A stretch of DNA of 64,000 nt from Defluviitaleaceae bacterium (lineage in GTDB: Bacteria > Bacillota > Clostridia > Lachnospirales > WRAX01): contig WRBJ01000002.1 of assembly GCA_009784615.1 (NCBI GenBank), forward strand, positions 62,001 through 126,000, in the 5' to 3' direction. How positions within the stretch are numbered: position 1 is the stretch's first letter; each line of letters opens with the position of its first letter. The notes beneath the pieces were generated by a model. That model saw nothing but the letters and a program-made list of their open reading frames with translations. It was not told the DNA's origin and did no database searches. The translations under genes were made by a program, and so were the position numbers. Positions 29,463 through 38,349 of the stretch are shown piece after piece.

Positions 29463-29492
29463 CTACGCAACCACACTGATTCTGTCAAACAT
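29463..29492 (-). CDS. Putative 9-aa regulatory leader peptide MFDRISVVA upstream of the ABC-F gene
   Basis: Minus strand aaaggagaatttaggt-ATGTTTGACAGAATCAGTGTGGTTGCGTAG; good SD; lies between a TTGCAA-17-TAGACT promoter and the attenuator. Confidence 0.65.
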   Translation of the reverse strand: MFDRISVVA

Positions 29493-29606
29493 ACCTAAAT
29501 TCTCCTTTCAAAACCACTACAAAGAGTCTATCACAAAATAACTAGCATTGCAAGTTTTTTATTTTATTTCACTATTGTTGCCTATTAAATTGAGAATGGC
29601 ACAGAT

Positions 29607-30557
29607 TTAACTCTTTTCAAAAAGCAACGAAATTAGCGGAACGGTGGCTAGGCATAACAGGTCGCTTGCCACGGTTAGCTTTAGGGCGATGCCTGTGTCG
29701 GCTTTGTGTTGCTCTGTGAAGATGATTGTGATGGTTGCCACGGGCATTGCGCCCAGCGTGATGATTGCGCCCAGTTGTATAGGGTCTGTGATGAAGTTGC
29801 GGATGATGAAGTAGGCAACGAGAGGTATGGCGACTAGACGCAGGATGACGAGCGGGTAAATGCGCCAATCTGCAAAGAGTTTTGCAATGCCGAAGGCGGA
29901 TATGTATTTTGAAAGGAGCGAACCCATTAGAAGCATTGCAAGCGGCGTTGTAACAGCGGCGAACATCGAAATGGCATTTTGAAGCGGGGCGGGTATTGGT
30001 AAATTCATCACGAAAAAAATAATACCAATATACATAGCTACAAGGGCGGGCGATAATAAAATTTGCTTTGTAGAGGCGGCTTTTGGTTGCTCGTTTTCGA
30101 CAGAAGATTTAATAAGATATGCCCCAAACGTAAAAACAAGTATGTTAAACGCCATTGCTGACATAGATGCGTGTATCATTACATTATCGCCAAAAACCGA
30201 TTGCACTATTGGAAAGCCTATGTATACGACATTTGGAAACATAAGCGAAAATTGCCAAATGCGTTTCTCGGCTTGGGTTGCTTTTACAAGTTTTGCAAAA
30301 ATGCTTGCGGCTGAATATCCTAGAAAGTATATAATCGTCATAATGCCCAGCGTTATAAGACTTTCGAGCAATAGCTCGCGTGAAAATGAGCGCATTGTTA
30401 TGGAAGCAAAGACCGTGGCGGGTAATGTGAATTTTACCAAAAGCGTTGCCATTGCGTCGTTTGCGTTGTCGGATAAAAAGCCGAGCTTGCGCCCGACGAA
30501 GCCTATAAATACACAGACCACAAGGGTTGACATACTGCCTAAAAATACATTAAACAT
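29607..30557 (-). CDS. AEC (auxin efflux carrier) family transporter
   Basis: MFNVFLGSMSTLVVCVFIGFVGRKLGFLSDNANDAMATLLVKFTLPATVFASI; multi-TM; start trimmed to internal Met. Confidence 0.85.
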   Translation of the reverse strand: MFNVFLGSMSTLVVCVFIGFVGRKLGFLSDNANDAMATLLVKFTLPATVFASITMRSFSRELLLESLITLGIMTIIYFLGYSAASIFAKLVKATQAEKRIWQFSLMFPNVVYIGFPIVQSVFGDNVMIHASMSAMAFNILVFTFGAYLIKSSVENEQPKAASTKQILLSPALVAMYIGIIFFVMNLPIPAPLQNAISMFAAVTTPLAMLLMGSLLSKYISAFGIAKLFADWRIYPLVILRLVAIPLVAYFIIRNFITDPIQLGAIITLGAMPVATITIIFTEQHKADTGIALKLTVASDLLCLATVPLISLLFEKS

Positions 30558-31458
30558 CTGCAACACCTCTATTTTTTGATACAAAACTTGTTAAAAGATT
30601 TGTTAAATGTGATGGCGCAAAGCCTTTTTTTAATACATAGTAAAATTTGCGTTGTGGTAGCTCGCACGACAGTTTTACCTGCGTTACAAGCCTTTTGTCA
30701 ACATAGGTTTTTGCCGCAAATTTGGACACAATAGCGACACCAAGACCATTAATGACGGCATTTATAATACTTTGTGTATTATCAAAATGCGAAACAATAT
30801 TAATTTTTTCACTATTGATTTTATTGATATTGATAAAATTTTCATACTCACTTTTTGTGCCAGAACCCGTTTCACGCCCGATAAATGGGTGGCTGTACAA
30901 AATTTCTGCAAGACTGTAAATCTTCGGTGCGTAAATTTCGCCCCCAATAGGTGCAATTAACACCATTTCTTCTGTTGCAAATTCGTTAAAATCGCATTTT
31001 TCGTTATCTATAATTCCGCCGCAAAAACCAATTTCAGCATCACCAGCCGCAATGCCGCTTACAACACGCATTGTATCGGCTTGCCTTACATTAAAGATAA
31101 TTTTGAGATAAATTGCACGAAAATCTGCAATAATTTGTGGCAATAGATATTGCGAAGGAACGCTGGACGCTAGAACATTGATTTTGTCACTGAAATTGCC
31201 CTCGATACTGCGAATTTGTGCCATTGCATTTTCCTTTAAGGCGAGCAATTGTTTCGCACTTTCAAGAAACAATTTGCCAGCGTGGGTTAGCGCAACCTCT
31301 TTTGTAGAGCGGTTTAACAGCGGTTGACCTAATTCTTTCTCAAGCGCAGATATGTAAAGGCTAACTGATGGCTGTGAAAGAAAAATAGCATCTGCCGCCT
31401 TTGAAAAACTGCGCAATTCTGACACTTTTGCAAATGCTTCTAATTGTCTAAAATCCAT
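30550..31458 (-). CDS. LysR-family transcriptional regulator
   Basis: MDFRQLEAFAKVSELRSFSKAADAIFLSQPSVSLYISALEKELGQPLLNR HTH. Confidence 0.95.
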   Translation of the reverse strand: MDFRQLEAFAKVSELRSFSKAADAIFLSQPSVSLYISALEKELGQPLLNRSTKEVALTHAGKLFLESAKQLLALKENAMAQIRSIEGNFSDKINVLASSVPSQYLLPQIIADFRAIYLKIIFNVRQADTMRVVSGIAAGDAEIGFCGGIIDNEKCDFNEFATEEMVLIAPIGGEIYAPKIYSLAEILYSHPFIGRETGSGTKSEYENFININKINSEKINIVSHFDNTQSIINAVINGLGVAIVSKFAAKTYVDKRLVTQVKLSCELPQRKFYYVLKKGFAPSHLTNLLTSFVSKNRGVADV

Positions 31459-32588
31459 TTTATACTCCTTGTTATATAATCAATATCGTCTATTGTGTTA
31501 AAATATCCGAATGAGAAGCGCACAGTACCATTTGGATATGTACCCAAAGTTTTATGTGCGGCAGGTGAACAGTGCAAGCCACAACGTGTCATTATACCGA
31601 AACGCTCGTCTAAAATGGCGGAAATTTCTGCATTGTCGTGGTTTTTAAAATCTAATGAGACTGTGGCGGTTCTGCCAACTGTACTTTTTTTGCCGATACT
31701 ATTAACGCCGTCGAAGCCACTAATTTGTGTAAGGAAACGCTGTGTAAGCTCCATTTCTTTGGCAAAAATCTTGTCAATGCCTATGCGGTTAATATAACCC
31801 AATGCTTCACGTAATCCGATAATTGCGGGGGTATTTGGTGTCCCGGCCTCAAATTTATCAGGCATTTTTGTGGGGTGAGCATAATTATGCGAGCCGCTTC
31901 CTGTGCCGCCTGTGATTATGGGGTTAATAAGTGCCGCAAAATCGCTTTTTATTAACATTCCACCAAGACCAGGCGATGATAAAAGCCCTTTGTGTGCCGT
32001 AAAACACAGTGCGTCAATATCTTCTTTCATACTAATGCGTACAGAACCTGCTGTTTGTGCAGCATCTAATATAAATTTGATACCGTGGGTTTTACAAATT
32101 TGGGACACTTCCTGTATAGGTAAAATTGTGCCGCAAACATTGGAAGCGTGCGTCATTACAACCGCCTTGGTTTCGGGTTCTATCAGTTTTTTAACATCTT
32201 TTGGGTCAAGCGTACCTTCGCTATCGCACTGCGCAATGTCTATTTTTACGCCGTTTTTTGCCAAATCGTGCAGTGGGCGCATTAATCCGTTGTGTTCCAT
32301 TGACGTGGTTATTATATGGTCGCCACGCCCCAAAAATCCACGTAAAATCATATTTAACGAATATGTAACGCTGGGTGTAAATACAGCATTGCGTGGCGTG
32401 TCAAAACCAAAAAAATCGCATAACATCTGCCTTGTTTCTGCCACGGTTGTTGCCACGTCATAAGCTGCTGCATAACCACCACGGTTGATGTTAGCGGGCG
32501 AACAATCTAAAAATGCTTTTATAGCATCCGATACGCTCGGTGCCTTAGGAAATGACGTTGTGGCGTTATCTACATATATTTTTCTCAT
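31440..32588 (-). CDS. Class V aminotransferase / cysteine desulfurase-like protein (EF2568-type)
   Basis: MRKIYVDNATTSFPKAPSVSDAIKAFL...FILDAAQTAGS, FTAHKGLLSSPGLGGMLI (PLP Lys); RCGLHCSPAAHKTLGT. Confidence 0.9.
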   Translation of the reverse strand: MRKIYVDNATTSFPKAPSVSDAIKAFLDCSPANINRGGYAAAYDVATTVAETRQMLCDFFGFDTPRNAVFTPSVTYSLNMILRGFLGRGDHIITTSMEHNGLMRPLHDLAKNGVKIDIAQCDSEGTLDPKDVKKLIEPETKAVVMTHASNVCGTILPIQEVSQICKTHGIKFILDAAQTAGSVRISMKEDIDALCFTAHKGLLSSPGLGGMLIKSDFAALINPIITGGTGSGSHNYAHPTKMPDKFEAGTPNTPAIIGLREALGYINRIGIDKIFAKEMELTQRFLTQISGFDGVNSIGKKSTVGRTATVSLDFKNHDNAEISAILDERFGIMTRCGLHCSPAAHKTLGTYPNGTVRFSFGYFNTIDDIDYITRSIKWILDN

Positions 32589-32607
32589 AGCCACCTCTTT
32601 ATTAAAA

Positions 32608-32643
32608 TTTTTAATTAATCTCATTATACATATTAATTAAAAA
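32608..32643. promoter_or_regulatory. Perfect inverted repeat TTTTTAATTAAT-N12-ATTAATTAAAAA in divergent intergenic region
   Basis: Read directly; lies between the aminotransferase start (32588, -) and the yedE-like start (32707, +), just upstream of TTGCAA-17-TATAAT (32646-32674). Confidence 0.7.
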
Positions 32644-32706
32644 TATTGCAAGTGCTTTGTTTTCAAAGTATAATGTGAATATAATCACGGTCTTAGGAGG
32701 ATATTT

Positions 32707-33768
32707 ATGTTAAAAAAACTTAAACTGCCTTTGGTTGGTGTGTTTTTGGGGCTTGTGTCGCTTGCGTTGGTAGCGCACGGCAACCCGGGCAATATGGGCT
32801 TTTGTATCGCCTGTTTTTTGCGTGATACATCAGGCGCACTTGGCTTACATAACGGACCCAGCTATGCGCGACCAGAGGTAATAGGGCTTATTTTAGGTGC
32901 AATGATTGTGTCTTTGATAACAAAAGAATTTTCGCCAAAAGGCGGCTCTGCACCCATTACACGCTTTGTGCTTGGTGCTTGTGTTATGGTCGGTGCGTTG
33001 GTGTTTTTGGGTTGTCCAACACGTATGGTTATACGTATGGCGGGCGGCGACCTTAATGCGCTTGTGGGCTTGCCGGGTTTTGTCGGCGGCATATTGGCGG
33101 GTATGTTTTTCCTTAACAAAGGTTTTACGCTTAAACGTACACAAAAAGTGGCTAAAACAGATGGTTTTGCGTTGCCCGTCATAGCTGTGTTGCTTTTGTT
33201 AGGTTTGCTTTTTGTTCCAGCTTTGCTTAGCACGTCAGAAACAGGACCGGGTTCAATGCACGCTCCATTATGGATTGCGCTTGCAATTGGCTTGGTTGTA
33301 GGCGGCGTGGGCTTTATCAGCCGTATGTGTTTTGTAGGCGGCATACGTGATAGTATTATGTTTAAAAACTTTTCGATGTTATCTGCATTTGTTGCCTTGC
33401 TTGTTGTTATGATAATTGGTAATTTGATTATGGGCAATTTTAATTTGGGCTTTGAAGGGCAACCTGTTGCGCATAATGATGGTTTGTGGAACTTTTTGGG
33501 GCTTGGCTTGGTTGGTTTTGGCTCTGTTTTGCTTGGTGGTTGCCCGTTTAGGCAGGTTGTGCTTGCAGGTAGCGGAAATACAGATTCTGTTGCGGCTGTT
33601 TTTGGTATGACCTTTGGTGCGGCTTTGGCACATAACTTCAGCCTTGCGTCATCGTCTGCGGGTGTAAGCGAAAATGGCCCTTGGGGCTTTGCAATTGCCG
33701 CAGTTATTGCAGTTGCCATAGCTGTATACAATACATTTTTTAACAAGAAAGGAAGTGCAAATGCATGA
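32707..33768 (+). CDS. YedE-family membrane protein (selenium/sulfur transport type)
   Basis: GNMGFCIACFLRDTSGALGLH, FLGCPTRMVIRMAGGDLNA, GFISRMCFVGGIRD, LLGGCPFRQVVLAGSGNTDS. Confidence 0.88.
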   Translation: MLKKLKLPLVGVFLGLVSLALVAHGNPGNMGFCIACFLRDTSGALGLHNGPSYARPEVIGLILGAMIVSLITKEFSPKGGSAPITRFVLGACVMVGALVFLGCPTRMVIRMAGGDLNALVGLPGFVGGILAGMFFLNKGFTLKRTQKVAKTDGFALPVIAVLLLLGLLFVPALLSTSETGPGSMHAPLWIALAIGLVVGGVGFISRMCFVGGIRDSIMFKNFSMLSAFVALLVVMIIGNLIMGNFNLGFEGQPVAHNDGLWNFLGLGLVGFGSVLLGGCPFRQVVLAGSGNTDSVAAVFGMTFGAALAHNFSLASSSAGVSENGPWGFAIAAVIAVAIAVYNTFFNKKGSANA

Positions 33769-33974
33769 AAACGATAGACGCAAGGGGCTTTTCTTGCCCA
33801 GAGCCGCTTTTAATGCTTAAAAATGGGCTAAAATCTGACGAAGACATACTTTTGATGACGGATAGTAAAAATGCCACACAAAATTGTGAAGATTTTGCGA
33901 AAAAGAAAGGCTTTTCTGTGGATGTAACGCAAACAGAAGGCGATTATCATTTGCAGATTAGGAAGGCAAAATGA
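33765..33974 (+). CDS. TusA/SirA-like sulfurtransferase (YedF N-terminal-like)
   Basis: MKTIDARGFSCPEPLLMLKNGL: CPxP motif; overlaps yedE-like stop. Confidence 0.92.
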   Translation: MKTIDARGFSCPEPLLMLKNGLKSDEDILLMTDSKNATQNCEDFAKKKGFSVDVTQTEGDYHLQIRKAK

Positions 33975-34201
33975 AGTATATAGCCACGTTTTATAGCCAA
34001 TATGACGCAATAGTATTTTTAAAGGTATTAAAAGACAAAAATATCAATGCAAAAGCAATGCCAACACCCCGCAAGCTATCTGCTTCTTGCGGGATTTGTG
34101 TGGTGTTTGACAACCAGCCCAATTCGGATTATAATGATTATGAGGTGGATGCCGTTTATATCGAAGAAAACGGCAAATACACCGCAATTTTTCAAAACTA
34201 A
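33971..34201 (+). CDS. DUF3343-like protein
   Basis: MKYIATFYSQYDAIVFLKVLKDKNINAKAMPTPRKLSASCGICVVF; typical partner of YedE/YedF. Confidence 0.85.
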   Translation: MKYIATFYSQYDAIVFLKVLKDKNINAKAMPTPRKLSASCGICVVFDNQPNSDYNDYEVDAVYIEENGKYTAIFQN

Positions 34202-34214
34202 TTGGTGGTGTGTT

Positions 34215-34874
34215 ATGCACAAAATCTTGCTTGTTGAAGATGATACAATAATCGCTTCGGGTTTGGTCTATGCCCTTGAAAAAGAGGGTTTCTTTGTGGT
34301 TCATTCGGCAACAATTACGGCGGCTGTTGCGGCTGTGTCTGCGCATAAGTTTGATGCGGCAGTGCTTGATGTAGGCTTGCCCGACGGCATTGGTTTTTCG
34401 CTTGTAGATGGTTTGCGGGCTATTGGTGCGTCGGTGCTTTTTTTAACTGCGGTGGATGACGAGGGCAATATCGTGCGGGCTTTTGAGGCAGGTGCAGAGG
34501 ATTTTGTTACAAAGCCTTTTAGGCTTGGCGAGCTTATGGCACGTATTAAAGCAATTTTGCGGCGCAGGTCTGGCGGCGGCAATATGATAACGTTGGGTAA
34601 GGTTAGTATTAACATTAGCGAAGGAAAGGTCTATACAAATAATGTAACGATTGAGCTAACTGCGTTAGAATATCGCCTTTTATTGGTGTTTGCAGGGCAT
34701 AAAGGGCAAACGCTTACACGTGGTCAAATTTTAAATTTGATTTGGGATAGCGAAGGGATTTTTGTAGAAGATAATACGCTGACGGTTTATATAAAAAGGT
34801 TGCGAGAAAAATTGGGTACAAATGTAACGATTGAAACCGTGCGTGGTGTGGGGTATCGTGCTAATGATAATTAA
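34215..34874 (+). CDS. OmpR-family response regulator
   Basis: HKILLVEDDTIIASGLVYAL, DAAVLDVGLPDG, winged-helix C-terminus TVYIKRLREKLG...TVRGVGYR; start moved in from 34047. Confidence 0.95.
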   Translation: MHKILLVEDDTIIASGLVYALEKEGFFVVHSATITAAVAAVSAHKFDAAVLDVGLPDGIGFSLVDGLRAIGASVLFLTAVDDEGNIVRAFEAGAEDFVTKPFRLGELMARIKAILRRRSGGGNMITLGKVSINISEGKVYTNNVTIELTALEYRLLLVFAGHKGQTLTRGQILNLIWDSEGIFVEDNTLTVYIKRLREKLGTNVTIETVRGVGYRANDN

Positions 34875-35691
34875 ACGAAGTGAAATAGAACGGCTTTCAA
34901 GTGATGTTAGGCGGATTATTGACGGTGAAGTGGTGGATTTGCGGGATAATCTTGAGGGACGGCTTTCTATATTAAAAAATGACATCCATACCTTGGCGGG
35001 ACGGCTTAACGAGCAAGCGACGACGTTAAAGAATGATAAAATAGCCCTTGCGGATACTTTGGCAGATATTTCTCATCAGCTTAAAACGCCTCTTACAGCT
35101 ATGGAATTAATGGTAGAGCTTTTAGAAGGTGCGCCGCCCGAAAAACAAGCAGAATTTAGGCAAAACCTAAGACAGGGATTGATACAAACTAGTTGGCTTG
35201 TTAATTCGCTGTTAAAGATGGCGAAGCTGGATAGCGGCACGGTAGAATTTAATATTGTAGAAACAACGGCGAAAGAGATTATAAATGCGGCATTACAACC
35301 GCTTGCTGTGTTGCTGGATATTAAAAACCAAAGGGTAGAAATTAACGGAGATATTGCTATAAAATGCGATAAAAACTGGACGGCGGAAGCGTTGACGAAT
35401 ATAATTAAAAACGCAAGCGAACATTCGCAAAAAGATAGTACGATAATGATAAATGTAGGACAAAACCCCATTTGCGGCTGGGTTACCGTGGCGGATATGG
35501 GCGGCGGGATGACAACGGCGCAAATTAAAAATGCCTTCAAGCGTTTTGATAATTCGCAAAAAGGCACGGGTATTGGTTTGCCGCTTGCTTTTGCTATAAT
35601 GCAAGGGCAAAATGGCGATATTGAGATAGATGGCGGCAAAGATGGGCTAGGCGCAACATTTACTCTTAAATTTTACAAGCCTTTTAAGTAG
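34864..35691 (+). CDS. Histidine kinase without obvious TM segments
   Basis: ISHQLKTPLTAMELMVELLE H-box; GTGIGLPLAFAIMQ G-box; overlaps RR stop. Confidence 0.93.
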   Translation: MIIKRSEIERLSSDVRRIIDGEVVDLRDNLEGRLSILKNDIHTLAGRLNEQATTLKNDKIALADTLADISHQLKTPLTAMELMVELLEGAPPEKQAEFRQNLRQGLIQTSWLVNSLLKMAKLDSGTVEFNIVETTAKEIINAALQPLAVLLDIKNQRVEINGDIAIKCDKNWTAEALTNIIKNASEHSQKDSTIMINVGQNPICGWVTVADMGGGMTTAQIKNAFKRFDNSQKGTGIGLPLAFAIMQGQNGDIEIDGGKDGLGATFTLKFYKPFK

Positions 35692-35698
35692 TTTTTTA

Positions 35699-35870
35699 CT
35701 GGATTACTTCGGGCTTGTTGTGTATTGCTATACGTATTTAGTAACCCTCGCAATGACGGAGCGTGTTGTTATCGTCATCCCTTGATGAGTATTGTCTGAT
35801 ACCAAGGGAAGTCGTAATTGCGAGGGACGTTCCTACGATAAGATGTGAAGCGAACCCCGAAGTAGCACCC
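35699..35870 (+). repeat. Dispersed palindromic repeat, copy 1
   Basis: ctggattacttcgggcttgttgtgtattgc...agtaaccctcgcaatgacgg...aattgcgagggacgttcctacgataagatgt; homologous to the reverse complement of copy 2. Confidence 0.85.
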
Positions 35871-35889
35871 CTCGCTCGTCATCAACAAC

Positions 35890-36801
35890 TTAACATTCTA
35901 CACTTGCACTTGTCTGTGTTTCTTGTTTTGCAGGGTTTACGTGTACTGTGCAATGTGTTACTTTTGGAAATTTGTTTTGAATTGCGTCTTGCACATCGTG
36001 TGCGGCATCGTGTGCTTTTTGCAGGGTATAGTCTGCATCCACGCTAATTTCTAGGTCTATATGGATTTTATTGCCAAAAAGACGGGTTTTTAATTGGTCT
36101 ATCGACACTACACATTCGTGCTTTAATATAATTTTGCGCATTTCATCCAAAGTTTCGTCATCGGCCGCCCTGTCGGTCATTTTTTTAAGTGCATCAACAC
36201 CAATGCCAATGGCGGTTCTGATAATAAACGCAGATATGATTATCGCGGCGATAGAGTCCATTATCGGAAAACCCAACATAGCGCCTAAAATGCCAATAAA
36301 GCTACCAATGGATGACAAGCCATCAGCGCGAGAATGCCAAGCATCTGCCATTAGTGCGGTAGAATCTATTTTTTTTGCGGCGGCACGCATATACCAATAC
36401 ACGCCTTCTTTAACGCCGATAGATACAACGGCGGCAATAAGAGCAAGTATGCCCGGCACGGCAATATCGCCAAAATTACCCGCTATAACCCGCTGTATAC
36501 CAGCCCAGCCAATGCCAATACCAACCGAAAGCACAAGCACCGCCAAAATAAGGGTTGCGACACATTCAAAACGCTCGTGTCCGTATGGATGGTCTTTGTC
36601 GGCTTCTTTGCCCGCCAGTTTTATGCCTATCAAAGCAACCACGGTTGAAAATAGGTCGGCGATGGAATGCACAGCGTCTGAAATCATTGCGGCAGAATTT
36701 GCAAATATACCCGCAAATAGCTTAAACGCCGAAAGGATTATGTTAATGATGATACTGTTGCGTCCTGCACGCATTGCGATTTGTTGGTTTGTTTTGTTCA
36801 T
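35890..36801 (-). CDS. Cation diffusion facilitator family metal exporter (CzcD/FieF-like)
   Basis: AAMISDAVHSIADLFSTVVALIG, DKDHPYGHERFE, MADAWHSRADGLSS. Confidence 0.95.
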   Translation of the reverse strand: MNKTNQQIAMRAGRNSIIINIILSAFKLFAGIFANSAAMISDAVHSIADLFSTVVALIGIKLAGKEADKDHPYGHERFECVATLILAVLVLSVGIGIGWAGIQRVIAGNFGDIAVPGILALIAAVVSIGVKEGVYWYMRAAAKKIDSTALMADAWHSRADGLSSIGSFIGILGAMLGFPIMDSIAAIIISAFIIRTAIGIGVDALKKMTDRAADDETLDEMRKIILKHECVVSIDQLKTRLFGNKIHIDLEISVDADYTLQKAHDAAHDVQDAIQNKFPKVTHCTVHVNPAKQETQTSASVEC

Positions 36802-36839
36802 TTTAACTACCTCCTAAATTATATTATGTTTCCGAAGGT

Positions 36840-36955
36840 AATAAAAAAGTACCTGCGGAACAATTTGTTGTCCCACAGATACAAAAATCCGTAATCTGCT
36901 GCCGTAATAGCCCGACTGCACAAATCTTATTAGACTTGCCGCCTGTTCAACTTAT
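36840..36955 (-). promoter_or_regulatory. NiCo (czcD) riboswitch with overlapping intrinsic terminator upstream of the CDF gene
   Basis: Minus strand AACAGGCGGCAAG...GCAGTCGGGCTATTACGGCAGCAGATT...ATCTGTGGGACAA, then TGTGGGACAA/TTGTTCCGCA terminator and TTTTTT; located in the CDF 5' leader. Confidence 0.82.
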
Positions 36956-36997
36956 AATCTACCATATGCAACCAAGGTTTGTCAATAGTATTTTTTA

Positions 36998-37531
36998 TTA
37001 AATTCCAAAATCTATAAAAATCGCCATCAAGCCGTATATTATTAACGCTCCGCCTGATATTATATGGCTTATTGCAATTGGTATACGCTTTACGTATTTT
37101 GTGCGTGCAAGGAAAAACGATAGTGCAGAGTAGCCAAAATGAGCAAAAGCGACGGCAAGCGGTATGACGAATGTGGAATTAGGGATGAATATAAGGGTTA
37201 TGCCCATTGTAATAAGCATTGCCTCAAGGCTCATTACAAGCCCGACCAAAACTATTGTTTTGCCGCTTTTGGCGTGTTTTGACACGAAGTATTGTATTAT
37301 ACACCAAGACCCTAATGTGATGAACGAGATGCCAACTACAATATCTGTTTCAAAATTAATAACACTATAAAGCTCCACTGCCAAGAAAAAGCCGATTATG
37401 CATAATACCAAAAGAACTATATTTATTATTACAAGATGCACAAACCTGCATTGTTTTTGCAATCCAAGCGATAAACCGATAAAAAATGCATCAACAGACA
37501 CAATAAGCCCTGATAATATTGATAAAAACAT
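36998..37531 (-). CDS. MntP/YtaF-family membrane protein (putative manganese efflux)
   Basis: MFLSILSGLIVSVDAFFIGLSLGLQ...GLVMSLEAMLITMGIT: duplicated D/E-containing helices, six TM. Confidence 0.8.
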   Translation of the reverse strand: MFLSILSGLIVSVDAFFIGLSLGLQKQCRFVHLVIINIVLLVLCIIGFFLAVELYSVINFETDIVVGISFITLGSWCIIQYFVSKHAKSGKTIVLVGLVMSLEAMLITMGITLIFIPNSTFVIPLAVAFAHFGYSALSFFLARTKYVKRIPIAISHIISGGALIIYGLMAIFIDFGI

Positions 37532-37666
37532 ACAATCTCCCTGTTTAACCATTTACGCCATAGTATGCAATTATGACAAAACTGTCACTTAAAAATCTGA
37601 TTTAGTCACCGTGCAGTCATATTTAAGATTTATAATGAGGTTAATAAATCGAGAGGGGAATAAAAA

Positions 37667-38347
37667 ATGAGCATTTTAAAAGTAGAGAATTTGACAAAGA
37701 CATATGGTGAAGGTAGCTCGCAGGTTAAGGCGTTGGATGGTGTTAGCTTTGCGGTAGAAAAAGGTCAGTTTGTAGCAATTATTGGTGCATCTGGCAGTGG
37801 CAAATCTACGCTATTGCATTTGTTGGGCGGTGTGGATAGACCAACGGCAGGCAAGGTGCAGATTGACGGGCAGGATATTTTTGCAATGACAGAAAGCAAT
37901 ATGGCTATTTTTAGACGGCGTAATATGGGTATCGTTTATCAATTTTATAACCTTATCCCAACGCTTACAGCAGAGGAAAATATTATGTTGCCGTATTTGC
38001 TTGACAATAGAAAACCCGAGGCGGCTATGCTTGCGGATTTGTTAAGCGTAACAAGATTAGCAGAACGTGCAAAGCATTTGCCAAGCGAATTATCGGGCGG
38101 ACAACAACAGCGTGTTTCTATAGCAAGGGCTTTGATAAATAGTCCTGCTGTTATTTTGGCAGACGAACCAACGGGCAACCTAGACAGCAAGGCAAGCAAA
38201 GAGATTATGGAGCTATTAACAATGGCGAACAAACGATATAACCAAACGCTTGTTATGATAACCCACGACGAAAAAATTGCTCTGCAAGCCGATAGAATTA
38301 TCACGATAGGCGACGGAAAGATTTTACGTGATGAGGAGGTGCGATAA
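37667..38347 (+). CDS. ABC transporter ATP-binding protein (MacB/LolD/BceA type)
   Basis: GASGSGKSTLLHLLGG; LSGGQQQRVSIARALINSPAVILADEPTGNLD. Confidence 0.96.
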   Translation: MSILKVENLTKTYGEGSSQVKALDGVSFAVEKGQFVAIIGASGSGKSTLLHLLGGVDRPTAGKVQIDGQDIFAMTESNMAIFRRRNMGIVYQFYNLIPTLTAEENIMLPYLLDNRKPEAAMLADLLSVTRLAERAKHLPSELSGGQQQRVSIARALINSPAVILADEPTGNLDSKASKEIMELLTMANKRYNQTLVMITHDEKIALQADRIITIGDGKILRDEEVR

Positions 38348-38349
38348 TA

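Noticed and set aside
32862-33746. 294-aa minus-strand ORF antisense to the YedE-like gene
   Set aside because: Pro/Lys/Thr-rich shadow ORF opposite a motif-rich membrane protein; no independent support.
36071-36817. 248-aa plus-strand ORF antisense to the CDF gene
   Set aside because: Shadow of the CDF exporter and extends into its leader; the minus strand has the motifs, SD and riboswitch.
37532-37666. Possible yybP-ykoY manganese riboswitch upstream of the MntP-like gene
   Set aside because: The short leader lacks the conserved yybP-ykoY sequence blocks I would expect.
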